Source of the DNA: Watersipora subatra
Taxonomy: Eukaryota > Bryozoa > Gymnolaemata > Cheilostomatida > Watersiporidae
DNA length: 64,000 nucleotides
NCBI RefSeq assembly: GCF_963576615.1
Contig: NC_088713.1
Span: forward strand, 43,488,776-43,552,775
Direction: 5' to 3'
In this document: positions 44,887-56,066 of the stretch, one piece after another
Position numbering within the stretch: position 1 is the first letter of the stretch
Layout: each line of letters starts with the position of its first letter
Translations under genes and position numbers: made by a program
The notes under the pieces: model-generated
Told to the model about the DNA's origin: nothing
What the model saw: only the letters and a program-made list of their open reading frames with translations
Databases searched by the model: none

Positions 44887-45092
44887 TGATCTTACTTGAT
44901 TATGCGTACGTCAGTTGCTCCTCCGTGAACCGCGCCCAGAATAATCCCGCTCTCCTCGTAGCCTCCGGTCCTCCCTTTTCTCCAGCCGATCTCCCTCCAC
45001 CGGAAACATCCCCTTCCTTCCTTTGTCCTTGATCTCCTCCGCCTGTGATGTCGTAAATACAGATCGTAATTCCTGTGCGGTATTACCTTACT
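44887..45092 (-). repeat. 5' LTR of Gypsy copy 3
   Basis: 206 bp, matching 39988-40196 apart from a missing CCT-type unit, two substitutions and the terminal base. A TGGTGTCAGAA stretch shortly downstream on the minus strand may be the primer-binding site. Confidence 0.8.
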
Positions 45093-46110
45093 GTCATTCG
45101 TGTGTTCAAAGCCTTGAAGTAGAAAATCATTGAGACTAACTCTTACCTTGGTCGCACAGTCAAAGACAACACGGATATGATCAGGTTTTCGAGGGTGAAA
45201 TACACCAAAATGAGAGATGTACCAGGAGTCAATGGAGTCATGAGGTGCTCTAACTGCTTCACCCTTTGAAATAATGTCAGTCATAAATTGGTGATATTGT
45301 GTCTTATAGTTGGAGTCCTTGAATTTCTTTTCAAGAAGATGGAATCGGTGAAGTGTCGCAGACTTTGACTCAATATGTGGTGGTTTAGTCTTGAATGGTA
45401 GAGGCATAGTAACCCTTTTCTTTTCTATGGTATTTTTTGTTTTCATGCCTAATAATTGTCTGTCTTCAATTGATAGACCTGGTGTGTCATCGTGTGAGTC
45501 AGAAAAGTCTGCATTGTACATATTGCTTAGCTTGGAAAGCTCTTTATTTGATTTTGTTGAACACTGACAAGTCACAAGCTCTCTGCCTTTTGGCAGTATT
45601 TGATTTAATAATGTGGCATATGTTACACCTTTTGAGTTCAGTTTGCCCATGAATTTCCAACCTAAAGCAGTTTTGATTGCAAATGGTTCATCTTTGCTAT
45701 TTGTAGTCAGAATTTGTGGAGGCCGATATGCTTCCATGAAAGTGTTGCCAATGAGTAATTCTACAGATATGTCATGATAGTTTTCAGGTAATTCATCTGC
45801 TACATGCAGTAAATGAGGCCACCTTTGCAGCTTGTTTTTGGTTGGAATTTGATTGCTGTCTATAGGTAGTGTATGGTGTGAGTAGCAAGAGGGTAGTGAG
45901 TGTTGGTCTGTGACTCTGTAAGCTCAAACATTCAAACCAGTTACAAGATCACTTTCAAGCTCTAATTTGTTAGAGGTCATGGTTGTAAGGTCAATTTTAG
46001 TTTTTATTGTATCAGCATTCAGTTTTGCTGTCGTGTCATGAGTTATGTATGTCGTATCAGACATGGAATCAATCATCGCATAAACCAAACATTCTTGCTT
46101 AAGGCTTTGC
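45093..46110 (-). pseudogene. BEL protease and reverse transcriptase, N-terminal half
   Basis: The protease shows YAMIDSMSDTTYITH with D-S in the catalytic position, then ISVELLIGNTFMEAYRP, typical of the peptidase A17 type in Pao elements. The RT follows with FAIKTALGWKFMGKL, RFHLLEKKFKDSNYKTQY, SWYISHFGVFHP, IRVVFDCATKV and SLNDFLLQGFEHTND, where the Gypsy insertion cuts it. A stop lies in the protease near 45920. The open frame 44892-45737 runs on into the Gypsy LTR, which is an accidental fusion. Confidence 0.82.
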
Positions 46111-46424
46111 TGAGTAGAAACCTAAACAGGTATTACCCATGACAGGTTTTCGACTGCAAGGTTGCGCTGGGTTGTATAGCCTGTATAAGTTTGTTTGCTA
46201 TCATCTAGTCATTGATCATCGAGCTTGGTTTAAGTGTTTTGTGATTCAGAATTGTAGCCTTGAGGTTTTATATCTGGCTTTTCAGATTTCGTTTGCGATG
46301 GGTTGTTTGGAGAATTTGTGTTTGACTGGTTTTTGCTTGATTGAGAATTCGGTGCTGTCCTCATCTTATCGAGGGCAGTTGGATGTTTTCCCTGGCATCG
46401 ATTGCAGGTAGCGGCTGAGTTGAA
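46110..46424 (-). pseudogene. BEL gag knuckle region
   Basis: The minus strand reads CNRCQGKHPTALDKMRT, a CCHC-type stretch, followed by a polar Ser/Gln/Asn-rich segment with two stops. It links gag to the protease. Confidence 0.55.
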
Positions 46425-46860
46425 GACTATGGGAGTTTAGACAATGACGTCATAGTTAGTTAGCTGTGGCGGCGGAAATGCCTCGCCTCCAATTGATAAC
46501 ATTTTACTGAGACACTTAACCCTCCAAAAACCCATTTCAAAAAGTCGCTAGGGTTACTTAACCACCACAATTCTACTTCTCCATTCTTTACTTTGTTGGT
46601 GACTTCCATGTATTGGGAGTTTTCCTTTCCTATATGTTTAAATGATAACTTCAAGATTATATATAATATATTGGTAAAATCAGTTTTTTGAGTAATGATT
46701 AATATTTTAATTATTATTAGAATTTAGAAAAGTTCTCCAGTCAATATTTATTTTTAGCGCTAGTTCTAAGTTTCAAAAAATGTAAAAGAAATTCAGCTCA
46801 ATGCAAGTGTATGAAAATTTTCTGAACGCACGCCGCCACCGAAATTGAGGCTCTATATAA
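46425..46860. mobile_element. Probable insertion inside the BEL gag
   Basis: This stretch has no BEL coding similarity while both sides do. GTGGCGGCGGAAAT near 46463 and CGCCGCCACCGAAAT near 46830 could be short inverted termini. I cannot name the class and the ends are uncertain. Confidence 0.35.
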
Positions 46861-46924
46861 AACAATGTTTACATGATTGTCTATACTCATATATGTTCTA
46901 CTCAGGGTAGGGAGCTTTTTACAG

Positions 46925-47901
46925 TCTCTGGATATATGATCACCATTTCAGCAATCATAGCAGAGTTGTTTGCCTCTGTGATGAATTCATGGACTTCAGC
47001 AAATGATAGTTGTTTAATTTGCCGCAGACCGAAGTTTTGTGATTGTCCATTTTGCACAACAAACCAGTGTGTTTGTTCAGTTCAGCCTGTTTAGTGGCAT
47101 TGTTTAGTCCGGCTTGTTTGATGGCATTGTTTGGTTCAGCTTGTTGAGTGGCAAATGTTCTCGTGGGTTTATTGGTTTTAGTGTTATCACGTGCTTCCTG
47201 TCTTCTTTCGTGTTTTGGTTTTTTATTGATGAAATGCAAGGTTTTTGACAGTGAATTTTGTGCTATATCACAATGTTGTGACAGGAATTTAATGAATGTA
47301 GTAAGGGGAGAGAACTTCTCATTGTCCCATTCAAGTTTAGTGGACTCATTTGTCCATTTTTCTGCAATTTGGAATGGTAGCTTGACTATTAGCTTCTTGT
47401 TAGCAGCTCTTGTGTTGAGATTGATCTCTGCGGAGAGACCTGCGACAGATTCAAGTAGATCCATGGAATCTTCTAGGGGTTCTCCGTCCCCAGATTTAAT
47501 CCTTGGCCAGTCTTTGAGCTTCTCTAAATAGGCTTTAGTTAGCTCTTCAATTTGCCAAATCTATCATCTAGCTTTGCCTAGGTTGATTCATAAGAAGTCT
47601 CGGTCTTCTGTCTGTATGATGAAATGGGTGTTGATGCTAGTGACGGAGAGTGAGATCTTCTATAAACAAAAATTGATTTATTTACAGCATGAGCATTATC
47701 AATAGTTTTGGCCTTGGCAGACAGTTTACTCATGCACTGTAAAGCTTGGCTGATTAGTGTTTCACTATCTGCCTCTATTCGATCCATAGTATTGCGTATT
47801 TTCAAGTGTGGTTCCAAATCACCTAGCATAGAGCGCCATGCACTGTATGTTTCTATTAAGTTGCGCTTAGCTTGAGATACTTGATTTTTATATCCCTCCA
47901 A
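46925..47901 (-). pseudogene. BEL gag (DUF1759-like)
   Basis: Two open pieces, 47578-47901 and 46955-47464. The first has NLIETYSAWRSMLGDLEP, a coiled-coil-like start. The second has LLESVAGLSAEIN, LPFQIAEKW and FIKFLSQHCDIAQN, resembling the DUF1759 gag region of Pao elements, then CKMDNHKTSVC as a first knuckle. They are broken by a shift between 47464 and 47578. Confidence 0.7.
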
Positions 47902-48169
47902 AATATCATATAAAAGCTCTTTTTCAGATAAAAACTCAGAGTGTATTGTTTTGTAAAGTATGCTGCAGTTTTCTATCTCATTATTTAACTCATCGTTTTT
48001 AACCTTTGTCTCTGGTCTTTTGGAAGTTTGATTTGTAATGTATACAATTGTATGTAATTTTACAATGTATATAATACTACATCTGCTTGTATATACACTA
48101 GAGCAAGCGAAGCAAAATGTAAAACAAATTACTATAATCTATATATATATGTGTATATAAAAAAATTGT

Positions 48170-48345
48170 TTCCTCACCCCAGTTAACCCGTATGGGTGGT
48201 AATTTCTGCTCTAACTCGGGTCTCCTACCTGGGAGACCTGGGAGTTTAAGCATTCGCTTCAAGATCTTAGCTGTTCCCAATAGCGCACTTTTCTGCAACT
48301 CACCTGAGTTGATTGCTGTCGGTATTTGGGCAAGCCACATTATAT
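48170..48345 (-). pseudogene. Fragment of a LINE-like ORF end
   Basis: The minus strand encodes WLAQIPTAINSGELQKSALL followed by GTAKILKRML and LPGLPGRRPELE. I recall similar sequence at the C terminus of LINE ORF2 proteins in other animals, but the family is not certain. It is flanked by TATA microsatellite. Confidence 0.35.
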
Positions 48346-48439
48346 ATATATACACACATATATATAAGCTATAAACTACCAAGTCATCTATGTGGCCAAT
48401 GATCCCCGCATACTAGAATATCATGCATACATTGTTGGA

Positions 48440-48830
48440 GGATATCACCTGTGTTTACCAACCTGAAATACTCTGTTGTATCTGCCGAATGGAGTTATAA
48501 ACATTGTTAGCAGAAGAACGTTTTCTGTAAGCGGTATCTGATGGTACCCTGAGTTAGCATCCAATTTGGTTATGTATTTAGCTCCGTCCATCTTTGTTAT
48601 ATATGTTTTAACTGAGCTGTTTAGATGAGTCTCTTTTTACTGCTTGATTTAAGTTAGTTAACTCAAAACATAGGCAAACCTGGTTTGGACCATCCTTTGG
48701 AATTTGAACCATGCCTGCACACCAGTCAGTTGGTTTTGTTAATTCTGAGATACTTTCTCGTACTCTAGCTGACAAGATTTATTCTAGTTTAACAGGATTC
48801 GGTGAATACCATCACTGGACACTATGTGAC
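48440..48830 (-). pseudogene. Gypsy RT fragment 5a
   Basis: Broken minus-strand frames recall ELTKPTDWCAGMVQIPKDG, NQAVKRDSS, and KLDANSGYHQIPL ... FITPFGRYN. These are the fingers and palm motifs of a Gypsy RT. There is a shift between the two groups. Confidence 0.65.
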
Positions 48831-48929
48831 CTCAAAAACTATAAAAGACGACCCAATGCTGTGTGAAAATTGGTAGTAAGGGCGATGTATCTAGATTAAT
48901 GATTAATAAGAGTAAATAGTGTGGCTATC

Positions 48930-49650
48930 TTTATTTCAGAATCTAAACCAGAAAAGCAATGTATTATGTAGAAACAATATTACTTGACTTGTTAGAATAA
49001 TCCAGTTGTACAACAATAGCTACATTTAGAACTATTCAAAGTTAGACCACACTTTGAAAGATGAGTCATAACTTGCAGCAAAAATTATTCATGCTCCTCA
49101 ACACTTCCACCAAAAATTATTGCATCATTTTCTAGATTCAAGACACCACTCAGGCCATTAGAATTTTGCGCGAAGCGTGCTTCAGTACTTTAGATGTGGC
49201 AGATATACTTATCCCAAGTCTTTCCATTTGAATCAACCCAACATGATTGACAAATGTAGTGATATTTCTTGAACATGTTTCTAACTCACACTGGAACAAT
49301 CTCGGTTTCAAATGCCGCTTTGAGAACAGTTCTACTAACATCTCATATACTGTAGGTACAGAGTAATGCCCTGTGATAATATCAAGGATTGCCCTTCATA
49401 TGTCAATTTATAAGCGAACATCACCATTAGCTTTGGGCACTAAAACCAATGGGCTAGCATTTGGAACCTACACCTTAGACATACATGGACTCTTCAAGAA
49501 CATCTTGCAACAACCTATTCAAAATCTACTACGATTTTAGAAAGGCAAATAACTAATGGGCTGGGCTTTAAGACCAATTTTGAGATCTATGTGCAACTTG
49601 ACCTGAACATCCCGCGATTAGCCCATCACCTCCCCCAAAAGCATTCTGGG
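48930..49650 (-). pseudogene. Gypsy RT fragment 5b
   Basis: The minus strand shows NASPLVLVPKANGDVRL, RNITTFVNHVGLIQMERL, FGGSVEEHE and LTHLSKCGLTLN-like stretches in the order expected of a Gypsy RT, with stops throughout. It differs from fragment 5a, so it is probably another copy or lineage. Confidence 0.6.
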
Positions 49651-49821
49651 TATTTTGCCTTTACAAAAGTTTGTAAATCAGAACAATCATTTAATCATAC
49701 ATATATCTGGATTTGAACATATAAACCTAAGCATACTACTTACTAGCAATGTTAGCACAAATTAGTTTACATGATTTACTGTGGAATACATAAAATATAA
49801 CTGCAGTAAAAAGATTCAGTT

Positions 49822-52075
49822 TTATTTCCACACTAAACTGACCAAGCAATGGTAAGGAACTAGCGTGTCCAAAATGCATAGTTGTTTAGTTGCTGATGGC
49901 AAATCACCATAGTTACTTAGAATTTTATAGCAGCGCCTATGCATGATGTTGTTGGTGTTGTCTAAGTATATGAACTTACATGTGATTGAAGCGAAGAAGG
50001 ACCCGGTCTGGTTCTCCCCACGCTTATATACTCTACTCGCAACTACCACGTCCTTGACTTCCTGTAACCTTTCGTCACTACTTGTAACTACCATGACCTC
50101 AGACATTAGGGTAGCCCGCGGCCCACCAACCCGATTATACAACATGCCGTTTTTCTTTTTTCCTGTATGGGCCACTAACCTTCCAGAAATACACTTGAAC
50201 TCATTCAGTGACTCACCTTGCTGGTGGAGTTTACCTTACTCTTTAATCCTGGTCCATCAACTCATTCGGGGTACCATCATTCCCGAGCAACCCTGGGCTG
50301 CCGTCGTACTTGGCGGCACCACTCTCTTCACTCTCCTGATCCCCTCTACTTCCTTCACTGCCACCGTGACCTCTCACCAACAACACCACTGCCTCCACAC
50401 TACCTCCACTACCCTCAACTGGCTTGGAAACTGGTGGTTGGGTCGGTAACGACTCCTCAACCTCAGGTTCTGCCCTTCCGTCTTGACCACGCTCTCCCCA
50501 ATGGAGACGGGCCTAACAGGCATCCTGTGGGAGGTTCCTCCTGGGCTGTAATCGGCTGCTCACGGGATGGTGCCACAGAGCTGGGAGTTGGTATAGGCCC
50601 AGACCTATTTACCTCGGCCTGACCCTCCTTCGGTGCAAGCCTACTACCCGCAATCTTCCTCTGAACCTCGGCCAACTGCTCAATGGCCGCCCTGAATGCC
50701 TCCGCATTTTCCAATTCACTGACCTCTGCCCTGCGCTCGGCAGCCAGTCTGGCCAACTCTGCCTCAAACTTCCTCCAACTCCTCACGCTCAATACTAACA
50801 ATCCTCCTTTGACAACCTTCCCTGTCCATCATCCCGTCACTATAGACATCGGCTAAGAGCTTACCTTCCCCATAATGGGTACCGGTACAGCAGCTTGTCT
50901 AGCACCGCCACTCACCTCAGCATAACTCCTCACCTTCCTCTGAGGCGCTGGTACTTCCTCACTGCAATTCCTTTTCCCTGCCTCAGTGCTCACTGGACCA
51001 CCTGGACCCCGGCGGGGGCATCCACTAACCGCATGCCCGGTCTCACCACACCACTGACAGATGGGTACCTTGCAGTCCTGCCAGTATCCACTTCTCCCGC
51101 ACCTCCTACAAGCATTACCAGGGCAATTCACCGCCAAGTGATCTCGCTTAACTCTAAAGATCATGTACCACAACTTACCGCTACTACCATAAACCACAGG
51201 CTTCTTAGCCTCGCTACCATCCTTCCTCTCCACTACTCTCTCCTCACTGGCCTTCTCTGGTCGTCCGTCACCACTAGCATCACCACCTGAACTGCTTGCT
51301 ATCAAGATTGAATAGTTTGGCTGAAATTTTTTTACTACAATCTGTAACATGGCAACCATCTTTTAACAACAGTTAGTAGTAAAAACTATCTTTATCTAGC
51401 TGGGTTTACTGACCTGACCACTCCTTGTAACTGTGCCTTTGGCTATTGCCCCTTCTCTAGTACCCTGCGAAGTTTAGGTATCTCGACTACTCATGTATCT
51501 CGGATCCCCACTGGCTAGGCTACTTCCGTCCGTGGCACCGGGTGGTTCCTCCGATTCATCATTTAAATCACCTGTTGTCTCCCCACCTTCACTACGAATA
51601 GGCTGGCTGTCTACCCAGTACTGTGTTTTACCTTCCTCACTATCCTCAAACAATTCACAAAAATCATTAGGGATGTTATGGTTAGTACCCTCATGACTAC
51701 TGATGTTAGTATCGTTAGGGGATCCCCAGAAGAGATTGTTATTAAGAGGAAACATGTTTTCTATTTTTCCTGATCTCACCCAAACCAACCCTTACCCAAT
51801 AACTCTCTGGTGTACTGTCCCTTTTTACCACCGTACCTGCTGCTCCCGATTATACAACAGTTGGCTGTTCCAAAGTCTGCTAACAATGTCACACTCTTAG
51901 CTTCTTGGCCAGCCTTACAGTGTGGATTTAGACAACTATCCTTATTTCTCACTGTGAACTTAGGCCTAAGGTTGTCTGCAGCCGTTGGGGTATGATAATT
52001 TGAGACAGCAGGTTCTGAACAAGTGACAGCATTGCCTGAAGATTTACCGCTAGTACTAGTGTATTTTTTTGGCAA
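49822..52075 (-). pseudogene. GC-rich retroelement ORF1/gag-like block
   Basis: Several minus-strand frames form a broken coding region: 51776-52075 (Ser/Lys-rich start, CLNPHCKAG), 51474-51788 (acidic), 50853-51359 (zinc knuckles), 50463-50801 (Glu/Ala-rich helix, WRKFEAELARLAAERRAEV), a Gly/Ser/Glu-rich tail to about 50180, and 49822-50175. GC content is clearly higher than in the surroundings. RKVRSYAEVSGG resembles a motif common in LINE ORF1 proteins. No RT is attached. The class (LINE ORF1 or LTR gag) is open. Confidence 0.5.
50853..51359 (-). pseudogene. CCHC zinc-knuckle protein fragment
   Basis: The 168-codon frame contains three knuckle positions in a row. The third is a canonical CQWCGETGHAVSGC. 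The second, CRRCGRSGYWQDC, has Tyr for His and is one residue short. The first has lost its leading Cys pair (KLWYMIFRVKRDHLAVNC keeps only His and the last Cys). This pattern fits a decayed nucleic-acid-binding ORF1/gag. Confidence 0.6.
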
Positions 52076-52079
52076 TATT

Positions 52080-53840
52080 TTGCTACTGCAAAAGGTCTAT
52101 CATTATTGTGGTTGACTCGAATGTTGGGAATTTTTTTTTACGTCGTAGGTCTGTTGAGTTTTGTTTGGTAGTAGTGCATAAATGAGGAGTATGATACTTT
52201 GTGAATGTATGCCATGTGTTTTATACAACTGAGAGAAATAAGAAGGTATCATCTTAAAGTTGACATCAGAAAACTAGTTTTCTAAACGTGCTAGTAAATA
52301 GCCGTTTTTCTGTGTCAAAAAATCTATATATGATCATTTGTGAAACTCAAGTCATTCATAAGGAACAGTTCTCTTTTTTGATTTTCACTCAATTTTTTTG
52401 AGATGATAAGATCATCTTAGCAATCTGACACAAGACACTATATAATGAGGTATATCCCAACTTTCTATTCCATCCTCTCTCCCATTTTTAGACTCTGCAG
52501 CTTTGACTGTAGCTCGATTGTGGTCACCACTCTTCTTTTCTATAGCATCATTGTGAATGATGTCACTAGTAAGAATTTAAATTTTATGCACATTTCACAT
52601 TACTAAAAAATTTTGTTATTTATTCCTTTGTCCTTCATATATAGCTAAGCCATTCCCTTTTCATTCTTTTTTCCATTTTCCATGCCCATTTTCCATCATC
52701 AAATTTCCTACTAGTAGCCCACAATATGGGCTACTAGTAGGAAATTTGATGATGACATTAGCCAGCAAATCTGTAATCACATAGTAGAAATCTGTAGTGT
52801 AATCAACATAAAACTGTTTTGCCCACCTCTTGTTTGTGTTTTATTGCTGAAATGACCATAAAAACAGGTAAAATCATCTTTGTCAGCTACATAATGTTTT
52901 GAGTTTTACTGTACAGCATGCATTTACAACTGTTTCAAAAGTATATAACTCTTTGCAACTCTAGCCTGCAGTTGCCTTTTCAGATGTTTGGTTGACAAAT
53001 CCTACATTTACTTTTGACAATCTCCCATTATTATTACATAAACACTTTGCTTGTTCGAGCTAATTTTTCATCCGTTCACCATCTATGTGTATGTCAATCA
53101 AGATGACTCTACGATTGTTGAAGGTGTCTTTGAGTGTTTATTTCTTTAAGTTTTAGCTTCCATTAAGAGATGTTTCAAACTATCACTTCAACACTGAGTT
53201 GGACCAGGACGTTCCCATTAGAACTGTGTGAGATTCTGTCAGTTGTTACTGCTTTTCATTCCTTATGTGGTAATAGAAAGTGACAGGTATTAGTAATCTT
53301 TTTCTTGGCCCATAGTTTACGCGTGCTCTCAGTATAATATGGTCCTTACATTGTTTAATAGACATTAAACAAAACCCGATTATATTAAACCATGTTTATA
53401 AAAGACTCCATTTAACTAAATCGTATTTAATAAGGTGGTGCATAGAAGAAAGTGGGAACAAAGAAATTTCAGTAAAATTAAAACACATTTTAAATATGAA
53501 ATAGGTTGACGGCTTTTTAAAAATAATTTATAAAAATAATTAAAATAATTTTTATTGTAAGAAACAGAGCACTATTACAAATGCTCACAAATGTTTCCTG
53601 TTCTTATACTGGTTCAAAAGTCTGTTGGTTTATTATAATTATTGACTGTCAAAAAGCAAAAAGCAATAGTTTCTATTAATAGCTTAGGTAAATAGCATTA
53701 AACACACAGAGTATCATTACATAAACCTTGACCTGATTACTAATCCACTTCATCCCTTAGCAAAACAAAAAAATTAAAAATTGAGTTTTGGATTATTTGG
53801 ACAATAATGTGTTGGTGCCGTAAATGAGAATGACTAAAAA
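52080..53840. other. Intergenic DNA
   Basis: No coding feature recognised apart from the hairpin at 52694. AT-rich with occasional pyrimidine tracts. Confidence 0.4.
52694..52754. repeat. Perfect hairpin, 27-bp arms
   Basis: Arms 52694-52720 and 52728-52754 are exact reverse complements around the 7-base loop ACAATAT. The stem includes CTACTAGTAG. No TA or other target duplication was evident around it. Confidence 0.8.
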
Positions 53841-53844
53841 GCAT

Positions 53845-54370
53845 GACTCACACAAAGTAGTCGCTGGCTCTGAACTAAAGACTATAGTTCAGGTCTTAGA
53901 TCTCAAAAGAAGTCATACTCTAGACAGAATCGGAAGTCATTGCCTGATTGCTCATGCTCAGGTCTGTGACTCCCTGTGGAGGTCTGGGTAAGCTTCTGTG
54001 ATGACGCTTTACAACTTTTATTCATTTATTTTCATTTTTCACATCCTCATCTGTCACTCTCAATCTCTTATATCATCCTTTACTATGTCTTTTTCTTGGG
54101 TCTTCTCTTTTATCTCTGCAATTACAGGCCCAGCGTGCATACCCCTCACCAGTAGACACTGTGTCAATATTGTAAAGACAATTGCCAGATAAAAATTACC
54201 CACACACTAAGTTGTTGCTGACTCTAAGACTATAGGTTATAGATGGGTCAAAGATCCCAATCCAAAAGAAGAAGTTATGTGCTGGACAGAATCAGAACAA
54301 TCAGCCTGTTCGTGTTTTTGCTCAGGACTATGGCTCCATGTGAACTCGCTTCATCGGCTTCTGTAATTGT
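53845..54370. repeat. Diverged direct duplication of about 160 bp
   Basis: The segment 53845-54005 (CACACAAAGTAGTCGCTGGC ... GGTAAGCTTCTGTGATG) recurs at about 54200-54370 in the same orientation with many differences. Both copies share ACAGAATC(G/A)GAA and a GCTCAGG(T/A)CT segment. Possibly an old interspersed repeat or a tandem duplication. Confidence 0.5.
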
Positions 54371-54522
54371 GTTGTACAGCCTTGTAGTGAGACTGTTTTA
54401 AAAGAAGATAAGCAGGAATCTTTGATTTAACCCATTATGTCTAAAGACACTGTTGACGATTCTCCTTTTTTCTGATCTTCTAGCAATATTTATTATTGAG
54501 GATATATGCTTAGAGGATATAT

Positions 54523-54582
54523 GAGTAGATATTGAGGATAGACGCTTAGCTAAAGCTAAGCATCTATCCTCAATATCTACTC
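54523..54582. repeat. Near-perfect hairpin, 29-bp arms
   Basis: Arms 54523-54551 and 54554-54582 are reverse complements with one mismatch (a possible G-U pair) and a 2-base loop. Such a long, tight inverted repeat is unlikely by chance. A shorter related repeat (GAGGATATATGCTTA) lies just upstream. Confidence 0.75.
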
Positions 54583-54599
54583 AGAGGCAATGGCTGTTT

Positions 54600-56060
54600 T
54601 GGCACACAATGATGTGACTACTATATAACCCAAGTCTTATATTAATGGCGATAAGGATAACTGCCAGTGAGTGAAAATAAAAGTACATGTACGGGCTCAC
54701 TAATTCTATCATTCCGTTGGCCCATTCTCGCAGTAGCTTTTGCCTTCTGGTGTTCAACGAGAGCATCATTAGAAGCTTTGAGCTTTCTAGCAGCCTTTAC
54801 ACATTCTGTCTATTTACCAAATATTTTATTGAGTAAAGGTGCAATGATTATTATATAATTCAGTGGTTTCCTTTGAATTACCCATTGGCTACTGGTAAGT
54901 TGAAAGCTCGATGTTGTCTGGAAAAACTGTCAAGCCTAATTTATGTTTACTTTCATATGAAAGTTTATCATGAAAAATCGTCTTCAATTTTAAGTTTCTC
55001 AGACTTGAGTTGTGATACCTTTTATTTGCAAATTTTCAAGTTGCATCATTTTCTGTAGCTGATGGATTCTACAGATGATGTTGAATCTCCTACAGATACC
55101 GTGATCAATGGGATACCAGATCCAATGATTGTTAAGTGGGAGTCGTTAAACTCAAATGGTAAAAGCTTTAACATTCCTTTCATGGCTTAAGCAAATGATA
55201 AATAAATCTAAAAGGTTATAGATCATGTATGTTAAAGCTTACAAACGATGTTAAGGTTTGCCTACCCTTGATTTTTTGATATCATTGTGTTTACAAAGCA
55301 AACCTAGTTATATCTTAGTTTGTAATCTCGAGTATTGCTCAAAAACCCTCGCTGTTTCATCCTTAGGGTTCTATTTAAGTTCAATTGCCAGGTTTTTAGT
55401 GAATTGTTCACAAAAATTCCAAATTCAACTTGACTGCTTTGTATGGCAGTTTAAAAAAGAATCGTTTGTCAGTTCTCTGATGGATTGGTTGTTGAAGCAA
55501 GGATTTCTCAACGGTCTCACAATATAATAAGGAAAATTTTGTATCGCCTAAGCATTCTCCAGATAAAATATCAAGACATCTATCATTGAAAGCGGTACGC
55601 AGTAAGCATCTGTTCATTTGGCACTATCCCTGAATTTATAGTTAAAATTTATAGCTGACCTACCTTGACTGAGGCGTCACATAATCATACATATTTTAAT
55701 TGAGACGAAGAGCGCTTTTGTTACTAGAGATATTTTACGTGAGATGGCATAGCATTTGTTGCATCACTAAACTAGCTCAGCTGAACTGCTACCGACTAAC
55801 AAGAAGGAAAAGCAAAAACAGAAGGAAGTAGATAGTAATAGCAAGGACATAAAACCGGTTAATACTGGATATGACAGCAGAAAATTACCAGTAGTGTTAG
55901 TGACTAAGTGGAGATAGAAGATGTGTTGATGAAAGTATAAAGACAACAAGCCGACTTCACTAACGTTAGCTGAAAGAAAAAAGTTTGACCTAACCCACTG
56001 TGTTTCTGGCAGCGACTACAATGTCAAATAACTGTAAATAACCATTATCAATACTTCCAC
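54600..56060. other. Intergenic DNA with one candidate exon
   Basis: Apart from the exon candidate at 55059-55158 I see no supportable feature on either strand. Confidence 0.4.
55059..55158 (+). CDS. Candidate orphan coding exon, unknown product
   Basis: An acceptor (TTTTCTGTAG) and donor (ATG-GTAAAA) bound 100 nt open in one frame only. It encodes an acidic segment beginning LMDSTDDVESPTDTV and ending VKWESLNSN, with an ATG as its second codon. The exon starts in phase 0 and ends in phase 1. No partner exon was found within the window on the plus strand. It may belong to a gene with long introns or be chance. Confidence 0.35.
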
Positions 56061-56066
56061 TTAATG

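Larger units (their letters stand above)
39988..45092 (-). mobile_element. Gypsy copy 3 (Mag/K02A2.6-like), nearly complete
   Basis: The 3' LTR is at 39988-40196 and the 5' LTR at 44887-45092, with gag, protease, RT, RNase H and integrase between, on the minus strand. The LTRs differ by two substitutions, a 3-bp unit and the terminal base. Coding is broken by in-frame stops at 43841-43843, 43667-43669 and 42402-42404, a shift at the protease-RT junction, and a shift in a 6-G run at 41197-41202. It is inserted in the reverse transcriptase of the BEL element. No clear target duplication was seen. Confidence 0.85.
45093..47960 (-). mobile_element. BEL/Pao element, 5' part
   Basis: In element order: gag (47901-46925), knuckle region (about 46410-46110), protease (about 46110-45740) and the N-terminal half of RT (45737-45093). 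An unrelated segment at about 46425-46860 interrupts gag. The rest of the element lies at 37230-39987, beyond Gypsy copy 3. Confidence 0.75.

Noticed and set aside
50218..50622. 134-codon plus-strand frame rich in Pro, His and Thr
   Set aside because: Shadow of the GC-rich minus-strand ORF1-like block; composition is the complement of Gly/Ser/Glu codons.
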